Source: Nautilus pompilius
Taxonomy: Eukaryota; Mollusca; Cephalopoda; Nautilida; Nautilidae
DNA: 64,000 bases
Assembly (NCBI GenBank): GCA_018389105.1
Contig: JACATO010001074.1
Span: 186,001 to 250,000 of the forward strand
Direction: 5' to 3'
Of the stretch, positions 51,402 through 64,000 are shown one piece after another. Position 1 is the stretch's first letter; each line of letters begins with the position of its first letter. A program made the translations under genes and the position numbers. The notes beneath the pieces were generated by a model. The model did not search any database. It saw only the letters and a list, made by a program, of their open reading frames with translations, and had not been told where the DNA came from.

Positions 51402-52578
51402 CTGACGATGGTCATTGTGTCACTTAGACAGACGACGACACATGGTAGGTGGGGGGAGACTTTTGTATTGAAATCGCTTTACTCTGTGAAAACAGCTGGC
51501 TGCAGTTAGCTGATTATCTCCGGCCAAAAAGCAGCGTGAAAATAGTTTGGAGTTTTTGGGAACGAGTACTCGTCAACTCGGACATTTTCTGTGAAGCTGA
51601 TGAATTGCTCGATCGGCGCTTCACGGTGGATCTCTGCTTGTTAATAAATACATTTTCTAAATTTTGATCCAATGGATGTGACTTATATAACATCTATTCT
51701 CAAACCAGTATTTTGGTTTTGTTCGAACAAATGTTGTTGAAAAGAATCCAGTTTTTAACTCGCAGTTTTTTTTCCCCAGAAGTTTCTATCATGAGTTCTA
51801 ATGGAGGTTCATTATGAATGCGAGTTAATAAATGAACTGACGTTTAAGAAGGTAACGGTCTACTTTTGGAGAGATGTTTTCTAAGCATGAGAAACACTAT
51901 GATTATTGATTCTGATTGTCTAGTATGCTTTCCAGACGAATATTTTCAAAATTAATAATAACTCGTTAAATGGCCAGAAAATTTAGAATTCAACACAGTA
52001 CATTTCAGCTTTAAGAATGCGGGAAAGTTTCAAATAGTCACATTTTAGAGTAGGAAGGGGGGGTTTAGTTACAGAGCTTGTGTCACACCAGAGACACTTC
52101 TCAGCCCACACGTGGACCAATATTTATAATGCTTGGCCGACTACATCCATGTGATAACTGCACTACACTAACCTAAGAAACGTTTCTATATTTTACAAGA
52201 ATAGCTCTTCGTTTTCATTGAAAATAAAAACAAGAAAATTAGTTTTCTGTTGGTTTTTATTAAAACGAAAAATATACAACAAAGAAAAACTTGTTACATA
52301 TTCAATCGGTTTGTCAGGTGAGTTATTCTATTTTGAATCTACTCTTCTCTATTATAAAGAAGAAAAGGATACGTGCGAGTGATCGTGAGACTATAAATCT
52401 CGTTTCTTCCATATGTTGTAAATTTTAGAGACATTTAATTGATTTTTTTTAAAATCTGAAAATTAATAATCTCTCTGTCGTACGGCACATTTATTTCAAT
52501 AAACTAAACATCAGCTTGTATTCAATAGAGATAAAGTCAAATGGTGCAAGAGATCACTCTGCTCACTGGATTGTTATG

Positions 52579-52638
52579 GGCACACACACACACACACACA
52601 CACACAACACACACACACACACCACACACACACACACC
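52579..52638. repeat. (CA)n microsatellite
   Basis: CA run with AACA and ACCA breaks, 300 bp before the 29-bp tandem repeat. Confidence 0.95.
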
Positions 52639-52946
52639 AGCTAATAGGAAATAGTCATTAGTTAAGTCCTTGCTAAAATTCCACAGCACAGTTTTTTTCT
52701 TTAAAGATCAAGTGAGAAAATTTAAAACAAAAAACGAACAGCTTTAATTATTTTGGAAGAATTAATGGTTCCCCATCGCTGGAAGAAATCCGTTCTCCTC
52801 TCACTGTTGTGAGCAGATTTTTTTCGTGTTAGGAAAAGCAACAAATAAAATCGCTATAGTTATGTTCTCTAATGCAGGAATCATCAGTGGCGCAGAGATC
52901 ACCATGACTACGTTCTGCAGTAAAGACAGCACCACAGTATGGTTCT

Positions 52947-53148
52947 GTGATGCTTGGATCACCAAAGTTACATATGTGATGCTGGGATCACCAAAGTTAC
53001 ATATGTGATGCTGGGATCACCAAAGTTACATATGTGATGCTGGGATCACCAAAGTTACATATGTGATGCTGGGATCACCAAAGTTACATATGTGATGCTG
53101 GGATCACCAAAGTTACATATGTGATGCGGAAATCACCATGGTTACGCC
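52947..53148. repeat. 29-bp tandem repeat, six perfect or near-perfect copies
   Basis: Six units (52,947-53,120) start GTGATGCTGGGATCACC and end AAAGTTACATAT; only unit 1 differs (CTTGG). A diverged unit follows (53,121-53,148) with ATCACCATGGTTACG, and a similar ATCACCATGACTACG lies just upstream near 52,898. The flanking copies look like the ancestral sequence from which the uniform block expanded. ATCAC and GTGAT within each period are complementary. A TACGCC-GTAT-GGCGTA hairpin follows at 53,143-53,158. Confidence 0.9.
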
Positions 53149-53158
53149 GTATGGCGTA

Positions 53159-54139
53159 GATAAAATTGCAGAAACGTGTCTAATGGTGTAGAGAGTTCTC
53201 TGGTTATCGGTGGACCTATTCAGTGACGTAGAAGGAATTCTATTATTTCCTCTGAGACCTCGAGCAGGATGGACAGCATGAGAATTGAATGAAGAAAATG
53301 AAAAGCAGCTACAAACCTTTTTTATAGCGTTTTTACAAATTGAACCGCTTATAACAAATGAAAATAGCAAAGTAAGGGCAATGACAATAACAGTAAATAT
53401 ATTAATAGAAATAAAATTAAAGTTTATATTTCTTTAGATTCTATAAAAACGTATATTCAGACACAAGAAAACCTACAGTAAACTAAAACTCAATTTCCTA
53501 ACAGTGGCGAATATTAGAAATGTAGAAATGACGTGAAATTTATTCCCAACTACTGCTTATTGCAATAGCGTTTAGACTTTTCCAGAGATATTCATTCCGA
53601 AGCTTCGTTGCTGCAAATAACTAATCCAGTCATAGCTAAAGCGAACGCGAAGTTAATAACCACCAGGTTATCCAACGATAAAGTACCAGTATTAATATGT
53701 TGTCTCGGGGGGGGGGGGAGGAGGAGAACTAACCGAGGAGAGGAGAAGTTTTTAACCGATTGACTGTAAGAGACGAGTGCTTTCCCGTTAGCGTGCTGGC
53801 CGACTAATCAAGAAAATGTGGCTAAAACCTTCCCGGTCTCACTTCATAAAAGTCAAGTGGGCGAGGTAAAGTGGATTTCAATCTCGACAGCTAACTATCT
53901 GAAGCGGTCGGTCTATTACAACCAGATTTTCCTTGCCGCAGAACCTCGTACAGCCCGCAAACGCCGGTGGAAAATATTAATCTTGAGTTGAGGGAGGGAG
54001 GGAGGAAATCGCGGTAGAGGTAACTGAAATTTTAATCACTTGAAAAAGATCTAACATTTCAAATGTGCTCCCGATACGAAGGGCAATTAAAAAAAAACAA
54101 AAAAAAACCCGGATCGAGTCATACTGATTTAATTTACAG
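53159..54139. other. Stretch before the candidate exon
   Basis: Contains poly-G (53,708-53,719), the SINE-like head, and AGGGAGGGAGGGAGG near 53,990-54,004. If the 54.1 kb exon is real this is its upstream intron. Confidence 0.4.
53768..53898 (+). mobile_element. Possible SINE head fragment
   Basis: GTTAGCGTGCTGGCCGAC (53,787-53,804) is a good tRNA-type A box. GATTTCAATCTCG (53,874-53,886) resembles a decayed B box, but the gap of about 70 nt is longer than in a normal tRNA, so there may be an insertion or the match may be fortuitous. No body or tail shared with the other two SINEs is visible. Confidence 0.35.
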
Positions 54140-54288
54140 GAGAAGACGGGTGCGGAGTAATGCCGAGGCGGAGGTTCCAGAGCTTGTCTCTGAAGCAATC
54201 GCCCAGGCAGTCCATCCTCTATCGCTGCCACATGTGGGCCGAGACGCTGCGCTTCCTGGAAGATGGCGATCGGCGTACGGACCTGACA
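54140..54288 (+). CDS. Candidate internal exon of an unrecognised gene
   Basis: TTAATTTACAG ends at 54,139 and a GTAATT donor begins at 54,289, bounding 149 bp. One frame is open throughout and ends exactly at a codon boundary. It includes an ATG at 54,160 with G at -3, followed by about 43 residues including the stretch LYRCHMWAETLRFLEDG. Third codon positions are strongly G/C-rich in an otherwise AT-rich neighbourhood, which is coding-like. A second frame is also open, which weakens the case. Either a 5' UTR intron precedes a first coding exon starting at 54,160, or the frame enters from upstream in phase 2. I recognise no family. No continuing exon was found downstream. Confidence 0.4.
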
Positions 54289-57200
54289 GTAATTTTATTT
54301 TTTTTCTTTCTTTCGTCTATTAGCCCCCACACCTCCTCCTCCCCCCTTTTTTTTTCTAATTAGCCGTGCGAATCACTTTGAAGTGGCGGTCAGACTGGGC
54401 CAGGCGCTTACCTCCAACACATCCATCTCCCCACCCCCGCTGCACGTGTAACACAGGCATCAGCGTAATTGGTGGTGAAACGGACGAAGTCTTACGCCGT
54501 AAATTTGCCCCGTCTCACATCGCGGCCCGCTGATTGCTTCTTCCGCCCCTCCTCCGTGGTACTTAGCCGCGGCGGGCGTTACTCCCCAAGTTCACCGGGA
54601 GATAAAAGAAACTCCGAGCCTTCACTAAGTGCACATTCGCACGAGCGTGCTCGCGCGAGAGTTCGTCGGCGATAATACCGCCACTACTTCATTCGTGAAG
54701 GACCCGAGTAAAAGCCGACCCTATTTACATTTGGTGATGAGCAGCAAGCATCTCCGACTTCGGTGGATACAGATCCAGAGTCCTCTCGCCGCCGGTGCCG
54801 TCAGTGGTGTCTTACGCGGTAGAGTTATTAAATCTACCCGACCAAAGGTCCCTGGTACATTCGTGAACAACAACAACAACAACAACAAACAGGTTTTGGC
54901 TATCTTCAACTGGCGGAAGGGAACAGAGCTGCCATAATTAAAAGTCGGTGCCAGTATGGCGGATCATAGTTGATATTATCGGCGTCGGTTATGAAAGAAT
55001 TCGTATATTTTAAAAATTTGAAAGTTGAAGTCGAATATCGAGTATGAAGAGAATCTCTGTGTCAGTGCTAATGGCAATACGACGATCAGGCAAAGGCCCT
55101 GGACCCGATAACAAAGGGATAAAAACGAAAATGGACGATACTGCTCATCTCACATCTAAAGAGGAGAAGAGATAAGAAAATAACACGCGCAAATTCTTAG
55201 CCCAGTTCAACCATTGGAATAGCTTTCATCGAAATAAAACAATTCAGGTTCTTGCAAAAACTCCAAGATCTCTCTTTTGTAAAACGATTAAAGTAAAAGA
55301 CTTTAAGCGATCTTTATTTCGCCTGTTCTCGTCGCCGAGGCAGCGAGTCGTATCCGTCTCTAACTCCTGTCCGGATCTAAGGTTACCAGAAAGAGCGCCT
55401 GTGTTTTACGGCCGACTCGACACGCATAGCGTGACGGTCTTTTCCCTTTCACAGATTCTTCGGCCGATGACAAGTGGTGGTGGTGGTGGGGGGAGGCTAC
55501 GATCTGCTTCGGTCAGAGATGTCGGGTACACAATGCCACACCTGCTCATGCTGAGTTTTTATTTCAACTCCACGAGCGGGAGAAAAATAAAGAAAAGCAA
55601 CAACTCAGCAGCAGATCGGTTGCGTCACAAGCGGAGGAAGAAAGACGGGTGGGACAGTGGGCACAACGTCCGTGCCATTGTCGTTGAGCGCCGAATACTC
55701 GTCTCGGCAGCGCTGGTCCGAGCTACGTCAGTGTGTCTGACAATTTTTTAAGACACCCGAACGCACCCGCGGACAGCCTTCCTACCAGCCCCGACTAACT
55801 GACAGCAGGGCGGCCGTTTGTTTTTCATTACAACCTCTTGACCAGAAATTCTTTCTTTTTTTTTGTTGTCTGGCTAAAGAACCAAGCGGGCCCTGGCCCT
55901 CTGACCAGTCTCCCTACCTGGGGGAGCGGTCCTCGCCCACAAATCGGGGCTCAGAAGACCGCCGAAGGGCGTCATACTCGACGGAAATGTCCCCACCCGT
56001 CGGCATCCCACCCAATTCGGAAAAGAGAAGCATACTCACGCTTAAGCGCACTTCGCCTCAGTCTAACCACGGCCACCCTCACGAAAATTCCCTATTTCAT
56101 ATCGGATAGATTTACCATTTGTTACAACCCTTTATTCCTGAAGACCAATAACGAAGTTTCGCAGTTACTCACGAATCAAATTAGAATTTTTGGAAAAACG
56201 TTGTGTATACAATAACTGGAGTATATTTTGATATTTTAAAAAATAATAATAAATACAAATCATTTTAGTGGAAAATTTAGAAACCTTGTATAGGGAGCGT
56301 GTTAAAATTCCTTAGATGCAACTATTAAAAGCTTAATGCATTTTAAACTAGCAAGTTTACAATAGGATTTACTGGACAAATTTAAAACCAAAACAAGCAA
56401 AACTTTGAGAAATTCTACATCACCTGGCGTAAAATCATCAAAATAGAAGTTTCCCTTCTTTTATATTTCAAAAAAAAAACATCGACGCATCAGAAAGTAT
56501 TTTGGATACAATGCGTTCAAATTTTGTTTTAAGATACACAAAATCATCACAGATGAATATTTTGGTCATCCACCAATTTTTGTCTATTATTACTAAATAA
56601 GTAATATTTAATAATAACGTTCCACTAAATGGCTAAAAATGTACCTAAGGCAAAATTAATTCAATGGCAACAAATGGAAACTAAAATCTTGTTAGCACTA
56701 CTATATATTTTATATACAGTTATGAAGCAACCTGCCTGATTGTAAAGTTAGCGAATAATCATTGTTATTAGTAAATAATATTAAGACCAGTAAAGAAAAG
56801 ATGTTTTTAACAATAATAAACTGATGAACTATTTGATTTTACGTTATACTGTGCTTTCTTCTCAAACTGGGTGGTCTGCCATTTTCTGTCCTCCCTCCAC
56901 TTCTCCAGTTACTGCATCTTTTCACTTCGTCATCTCACTAGAGAAAATAAAGGGACAGTTGCGTGCCGTTAATCATACGATGATGAAGTGTTGATGTGTT
57001 CTGCTTCAGGTAAGAGAGAGAGAGAGAGAGAGAGTAGACGGATATTTTATGTCGTATTAGATATCTTTAAGCCAAAAATGATATACATTCTTTTGTTTAT
57101 TTATCCGATGAGGGAAGGGATACAAAGTTTGCAGCAAAAGCCGATCATGTGACAAAGAAGATTAGCATTAATAATCTTCAAAAGAGAAGAAAGCTCGTGA

Positions 57201-60039
57201 AATAGACAATCTTAACTTAGTAATGATACCAGATAGCGTTGGAAAATACTGTCATGTGAATTTTGGAAATGACGCAGTAATAGAAAAAAGTACATTGAAT
57301 TATTCAGATATACAAAGAAATACTGGAGAAACATTGGAGTCCAGTACGATCGTATAAATGAAATCAGAACTTTCTTTTAGCATCATTCCCAGTAACATTA
57401 GATGTAGATGAGATTAGAATAAAACAACTAAGTTATATGTAATTGCACCGTGCGCATTCATAGCTGATCATTAGAAATCTCACGTGCGTTCTCTGACAGT
57501 AATCGTCCCCAAAAAAGACAGTGTCTTGCTTCGACTTCAAAATGTACAATTGCCGTTGCTTGGATGCCGCAATACGCTACAACTGTACGGTTTTGACCGA
57601 TTTCTTTCCGGTTCGATCCGTGCGAGAGTATATTTCGTCTTTATTAGTATCGCACACATAACAGATCGATCTTTATATTTCGGCAAATTTAACAATAGTA
57701 TGTTGAACCAAATTCTATAGTTTCTGGCCAAAGCCATAGAGTTAGTAGAACGGCCTGTTGATAATTCCCGGAATTTTTCATATATTCAATGATTCCAGGC
57801 TTGAATAGTTATAAGTGAGTGAATTTGTAGCCGAGTTTATTGTTTTAAAGTATTTATCAGCTGATAGCAGTTATGAGTACCAAACATATCCGAATATTGC
57901 TTCGAACTTCTCATTTATTTGCTCCCGATACCAAATGTGCGTGGAACACTTATACCTCTTCAATCTGGATTGGGGGGGGGAGTCGCCAAAACGACTGCAG
58001 TCTTTCTTAACAGATCTGAACAGATTGAGTAATCATACAGCCTTTAGTGCCAGTAGTAGCCTACTATGGCTTCGTGGTGATATATGGCAGACGAACCTAT
58101 GATGCAGCCACGACGCAGCAACTTGCGTGTCGATCTTTTTGAGTATTTTTCAGATTCACGTTAATGTTAATTCTTACAGCGGATAAATCTTGATATTTAC
58201 TAACTCGGTAAGTAAAAGGAAAGTAAGTTCCTCTTCCAAAAGGCATTTACTACTGATAAACATGGACATTAATGATATATTAAATTTAAATCAAAATAGG
58301 TGATACGAGGTGAATGCTGATTTTAGATAAACATAGACATTTAATAGGGTAATGAGGTATGTTGAAAGTACTTGATTAGTTATTTTAACATTTAAGATTC
58401 TATATGTATCTTTCTTTACTATTTGTTATGAATTCCTGCTTGTTTGTACTGACTAAACTAATACTTAAACAAAAACTGTTTCTCTAAATTAAATATTGCT
58501 TGGAGATTGCATCGTTGGTTCTCTGTAAGCAGTCATAGTTTCCATAAATCTGGACTGTCTCCTATAAACATGTACATTCTATTATTCTGAAGAACTAACC
58601 CTTCGACACTCTTTTATTTCTTTTTTCCTTAATTTTAAAACAATTGCAGACAGATAATGGAAAACGTACTACTGTTTGGGGGAAATCTCAAAAGAAACAA
58701 AATGCTAGTTATAGACGAGGTATACCTTTGCGGTATAACAACTGTTTACTGAGGATGCTCTGAAAAAGTCGTACAATCGGTGTTGTTTTCTTGCCCTCAA
58801 GGTTATGAAGAAACCGTTTAAATTCTGTTTGCTTCCTGGTAAACACCGGAAGACAGGCAGCAGTCAAACAAGGTATCTTTCTTCAACGCCGGATTTTTAA
58901 AAAAATGAACGTCATGTAATTAGCATTAAAGAGGTGACTGACTGTACGAAAGTGGGGTCGCGTGGCGGGCGAAGAAAACTTCCGCGTAAAATTAATAGCC
59001 GCTTCTAAAATATACGTCAATCAACGCTTTTCACCTGAAAGGTGATCCCTGATTGGTTTGACAGACACCTTTACAGATTCCGGGAGAACGTCAAAATATT
59101 CATTTGTGGCTGCGCTTTTAAACGTCGTTACCTGTATTGTGACCAGTCGATCGCTGTCTTTTAACAGATTTATTATTGGAGGTGTTATATATTTCTGACT
59201 GTTTTCGGATCTATTTAATTTCAAATTAGACAAACTGAGAATTTCCTTTCAGATCTCTGGGTTTTTTGTTTTTTTTTTTTTTGTTTTTCTTTAGATTTTT
59301 AATTTTTTTTTTCCAGACTCGCTTCTAGATCTGTCAGGCTTTACAATTAACACGATATGGATCATTTTGCTTCTTATTTTACGCAGGTGGGCTCTTTTTT
59401 GTCTTTTCTCTGCAAGCAGCTATTAGTTCAATAACACGTTTTTTGTTGGTATAATGGACAAAAGCTGAAAGTCATTAGACCAGGTCTACAAACCCTTTGA
59501 AAATAATACCTTTATCACAAAGCTGAGGGGAACTCATGCATTAACTGCAATCACATCATCTTGCTGCAGAAAGAAGGATCAACTGAGCGTGACTGGAACA
59601 AATGAAGTACGAGTAATACATAAGGCATTTTGCGCATGAGCGAGCTGAGTCGGAAGTCTGTGACTTTTAAGGCAGCGCGACATCTACCTGCATTTTCTAG
59701 AATTAAATCCCATCGGAAAAAGTATTCGCCTGGTAGATTTGTACTACAGAAGAAACAGAAAATGACCGACCATTTCCCGAGGGCGGCGTGTATGAAAGAT
59801 GTCTGAAGCACTGGCACTAATTAACACCCAAAGAAAATGTAGGCAGCCTTTTCCAGTTGATCGTGAAATGGATAAACATAGGAAAATAATTTTTACAAAG
59901 TTCGAAATGTTTATGATGCCGAGTACTACCGTTTATTTCAGTCTGTCGAACGGTAAGTGTTTTTACTCGACGATTACAAGACAGGGTTACGTTTGCGGAA
60001 GGAGGGAAATGGTGCAGTCGGAGGCAGCTTTCACGTGAA
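54289..60039. other. Long stretch without a recognised gene
   Basis: GC-rich to about 56,060, then AT-rich. A CTTTCACAG acceptor-like site near 55,453 opens a 100-codon frame I cannot identify. (AAC)n at 54,870-54,889, (GA)n at 57,012-57,034, poly-G at 57,972-57,980, poly-T at 59,265-59,281. Confidence 0.4.
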
Positions 60040-60900
60040 CCTGAGGCTTTGAAGCTCCTAGGAAATACATTAACGGTAATCTGATTAAGGCGCCGTAATT
60101 ACAGGAGCTGGTTCGTCATTAACTCGCACTATAGCTCGTGCCAATTTACGGTAACTACCAGGTGTGCTCCGGCTACAAAGAATACAGGCTTACTCGTCAT
60201 GTTAATGAGCTTCCCTCTCCACCATGCCTGCCGCCCAGTACTTTTGCCGACACGTCAAGACCGGGCTAATGAAAAGTAAAATTGACAGTAAAGTCTAAAT
60301 ATTTGAGTTGGTGGATGTCAGCCAGTTGAAATTTTCTTCCTTATCCGACTCTTGATGTTTACCGAGATTGAAACATAGATCTCGATGAGAGGTGGGGGGG
60401 CTGGCTGGCGGGGCGGCCCTGGCTCAGCGTAGCGGGCCGTGATTTATTGCTAATTCAAAATGCATTAGCGAGTTTTACCAGATATCCAGGGCGCGGAAAC
60501 GCCTTAAGATGCATTTAACAGTCGGACAACACCGATCTCAGGAAGTGAGTCGCTTCTTTCGCCGCTCTCCTGTCGTGCTGCACTGCCAAAGCGCGGCGAA
60601 CGTGTGAAAAGTTAATGAAAATAATAGACTTAAATTGCGCGGGGTTTCCTGTCAATTATGGCTGAAACACGCCACTTCTATGGACGATTAGGACCCGGAC
60701 AGAAGATACAGGCTGCGAGCGAGGCGGAACTATTTTCATCCGATTGCTATCTAATATGTCGCCGGTCTTTAGGCGACGAAGTTTCAGGACGTCGTAGGCA
60801 AAAGGAGATCGGTTAAACGTTTTACATTAACCGTGTAATTATTGTATTTACTGCAATCACGTGACCGCCTCTACAGAGACAGGAGAGCCGAATTAACTTC
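60040..60900. promoter_or_regulatory. Candidate enhancer, homeodomain-motif-rich unique DNA
   Basis: Non-repetitive, moderately GC-rich DNA with no long ORF and many TAAT-type sites: TAATTA (60,096-60,101), CATTAAC, CATTAGCG, GTCAATTATGG (about 60,651), two ATGCAT, and a PBX/HOX-like TGATTTAT (60,440-60,447). It contrasts with the microsatellite-laden DNA around it. The call rests only on motif density and low repeat content. Confidence 0.3.
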
Positions 60901-61623
60901 CCAGTGTAAGTAAGGTTTTGCATAATTAAAAGTCAGGGGGTTTTAAAAATGTCATTTCGAAAAGCGCTATTTTGCTACATTGGAAAAGTATAACGGACGG
61001 TTAAGGTGACGTGCTCGGGTTTAGTGACCTTATAGTGAAGAAGAAGAAGAAGAAACTAGTGAATCGAACAAATCCAAGACGATTCCACGTCTGCCTCCGG
61101 GAAGGGACCGGCCAAAAGTGATTTACATGAAGCAAAATCAGGAAGATATTTATGTAGAGAGCCCCCCTTTTTTTTACAGAAAAGGGTTACTGGGTATAGA
61201 ACAAACACAACATTTTTGCTGAAGTCGCTATATAAATATACATTAAATATTATCTCGACAATACCTGGCAGACAAGAAATGACAAAAGAACAAAACAAAT
61301 GTGAATGATTAAAAGAATAAGATGAAAAGATTACCATAAAATGAAATGCAGTCATTATCCAGATGGCGTAGCTGTGTCGGGTACTGGAGGGAAATGTCAA
61401 AGACTTTCAGGCACTTTTTGGTTCATAAATTTTCTCCTATTTTTTTATGCGCTGCATCGTTATCTGATTACGCAGATATCTCCGAAATAAAACTGTTAGG
61501 AGAGCTAAAAAAAAAAAAAAAACGTTCAACGAGCATCATTTTAAAAGAAAAGGGTTAACAGAACCTGTTGTATGTTGTTGCTCTCACTTCGGTCCAAAAA
61601 TCCCCTGCGTGGTGTATGTGCAC

Positions 61624-61626
<3 letters not shown>
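60901..61626. other. Non-coding stretch before the purine array
   Basis: (GAA)n at 61,037-61,054 and poly-A at 61,508-61,521; nothing else recognised. Confidence 0.5.
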
Positions 61627-62090
<464 letters not shown>

Positions 62091-64000
62091 TATATTGAAA
62101 ATTAAGACAGATTTTTTAGCAGTGCATTTGAATGTTTCTTTGCGTTGCTACGTATCACCTTTTTTTGGTACGTAAATTATAATGAGAAGTCATACATTTC
62201 TAAACCCATTTCAAAGAACAAAGGTGGACCCCGTGTGCAAGCAGCACGGCCTGACCTGAAGGGACTGCTTGACACCACCTGACTTCCACGAGCGTCCACG
62301 GCCTGTTCACGTGACAAGTCTTTCTCATGGGTGACATCGACCAATGAGGTTCTGCATTCCAATAAAAAAAGAAAAGCCAGATAAATAAGACTTTTGTAAT
62401 TCAACAGTAGATTTTGGGCTTCACAAAACACATGGAACGAGAGTAAACCTTGAGAATATTTCAAATAATGAATTACTCGCTAAATTCTGAGGTTTTCTTA
62501 GTTGTCTGTTTTTAAATGCTACGATGACGTTTTGCAGTCAGACGATTGCAGGCGGGGCTGTAGTATTATTACGTCACACAGCAACGTGAGCTGGTGTACA
62601 ACGTTTCGAACCCAAAAGTCAGCAGAGCCACACCGAGTTCTTGGTGGCAAACAGTTAAGCAAAATAGATCCCCCTCAAATTTGTTAAAATTACAACAACA
62701 AAAAAAGGGTGGTCTCGCTATTTCTGTCCAATTATCTGAATGTTTAAATCCAGAGTAAACCATAGAAAAATCTGAAAACCTCAGCTAATGGTTGTTTCGT
62801 ATATATATACATGGGCTCCCTCTCTCTTTATTATGTACGTAAAACAATGGCAGAAGGAAGCACTTTACCTATAAAATTAGCAGTAGTCTTCTGATTTCCT
62901 TGCTGACTTTTAAACGTGGAAAGATAAATAAATCAAGATTTCAATCTAGGTTCTAGTTTCACATATAACAAAAACTCTTTCTTTTTCCGCTAGATTTTGC
63001 AAATAAAATCTTTTAAAATGCACGAAGCGAAATAATTGGCATCCACTGTCATGACTGGATCATCCGAATAGAGGAAATACTCCGGTGGAAGTCTGACCTG
63101 CACAAATGGATTTGAGAGGGTTGTTTACTGACTGATGTAAGTGTGTAGGTTATGGCCCTGGGTCATAAGGTGTGTAGCCAGGAATTTTCTTGAACGTTTC
63201 CTTCTGTTGTAGGCTGTCTGCCAAAGTAAGTTAAGTGCTAGTTATTTCTAAGCCTACCTGGATGCTTCACCCAGTACTTTTACGGTTCAGGTTAGTCCTT
63301 ACGACAAGATATTCGAAGCTATTAGTGCCCTGCAGGGGAAAAGATCTATCTATCGATGCGGTTTTTAAATCGGTTTACACCAAATAACCAGACATGTGAG
63401 TGAGTCACTTGAATAATGAGGTAGACCAGTTCTCTCCAAACCCTTTAGCCCCTCTCTTCTATTGTCTCAGGTTGTATTCTTAGGGATTTTCTTACAAGCC
63501 TAGCTGTTGCGAGCAGGCAGCGGAGACGAATCAAGGTGGTAAGTGAGATAGCAGCACAAACAGGTGGCTGGTTACTTCATCTGAATATCAACAACAACAA
63601 CAACAACAACAAAAAAGAGGAAATATGGTGCAAACCGATTAGCCCGAGTTACTCTAAAAAGTAAATTTGCGTCTCGCAGCTATTAGAACGCATTTTGTTT
63701 CGCATAGATTTGGTTTTTGTTTAAATTAAGTCAATCATTGAAGACAACTGGTTACATTCCTGCTTGATTGTCCCTAATATGCAATTGCAGTAAGCTACGT
63801 TTTCTTGTTTCGGTAACATCACTCGATTAACTCTTGCTGAACTGTTTCACTGGCCAGTCACACGGCTTCAAGAGACCTTCTAATATAGTGCATGATTATT
63901 AAATACTAATTAATGTTTTCAAAATGTATATATTTTGCGAACACGGAGAAAGCATAGCGTAGTTTTTATCTCCGTTGAAAAGAGGATCATTCTGAAAGTA
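62091..64000. other. Non-coding stretch to the window end
   Basis: (CAA)n at 63,589-63,612. Short ORFs on both strands at 62,177-62,763 have no recognisable domain. Confidence 0.5.

Larger units (their letters stand above)
46909..52578. other. Non-coding stretch
   Basis: Mixed AT-rich and CpG-richer DNA (47,100-47,660, 47,860-48,570). (TA)n at 47,538-47,560, poly-G at about 47,871-47,880, and the microsatellites listed separately. No credible gene. Confidence 0.45.

Noticed and set aside
57609..57620. B-box-like GGTTCGATCC
   Set aside because: No A box at the right distance and no cloverleaf around it.

Overview
The window is animal (metazoan) nuclear DNA, most likely from a spiralian such as a mollusc. 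Three things point there: a spliced gene with a clean branch point and acceptor, an Sp-family zinc-finger protein of bilaterian type, and an AT-rich non-coding background full of microsatellites, tRNA-derived SINEs and a decayed Tc1 transposon. The species guess is inference. There are no operons, ribosome binding sites, CRISPR arrays, rRNA genes or intact tRNA genes.

The one gene I can name is an Sp6-9 class (Sp8/Sp9-like) transcription factor on the + strand. Its large last exon runs 36,989-38,191 and carries an N-terminal SP-box-like motif, a GFxPWKR motif, a WWD motif, the Buttonhead (CxCPNC) box and three C2H2 fingers. An upstream coding exon appears to be missing and I could not place it. 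The 3' UTR probably ends near one of three AATAAA signals between 38,424 and 38,628. A second coding candidate is an unrecognised internal exon at 54,140-54,288 (+); a CpG-rich promoter-like block at 42,690-43,010 could belong to it or to another neighbour.

Layout. 0-26 kb: non-coding with microsatellites, a degenerate short tandem array at 12.2-12.7 kb, a Z-DNA-prone tract at 20.9 kb and an 88-bp fold-back at 22.4 kb. 26-32.5 kb: two related SINEs (26.4 kb +, 31.1 kb -), long AAT arrays, and a compound pyrimidine/ATC minisatellite. 35.4-36.3 kb: Tc1 remnant, then the Sp exon. 39.9-46.9 kb: more pyrimidine minisatellites, a promoter-like block, and a 39-bp x 15 minisatellite. 52.9 kb: a 29-bp x 6 repeat. 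53.8 kb: SINE-like head. 54.1 kb: candidate exon. 60-60.9 kb: TAAT-rich enhancer-like DNA. 61.6-62.1 kb: purine array that is the reverse-strand form of the same minisatellite family.

The most unusual pattern is the dispersed compound minisatellite family at 32.0, 40.0 and 61.6 kb. Its units combine TACTAAC/TACTGAC, an ACGTCA half-CRE and long CT runs, and the arrays are essentially free of AG on the pyrimidine strand, so they resemble serial splice branch points with polypyrimidine tracts but no acceptor.
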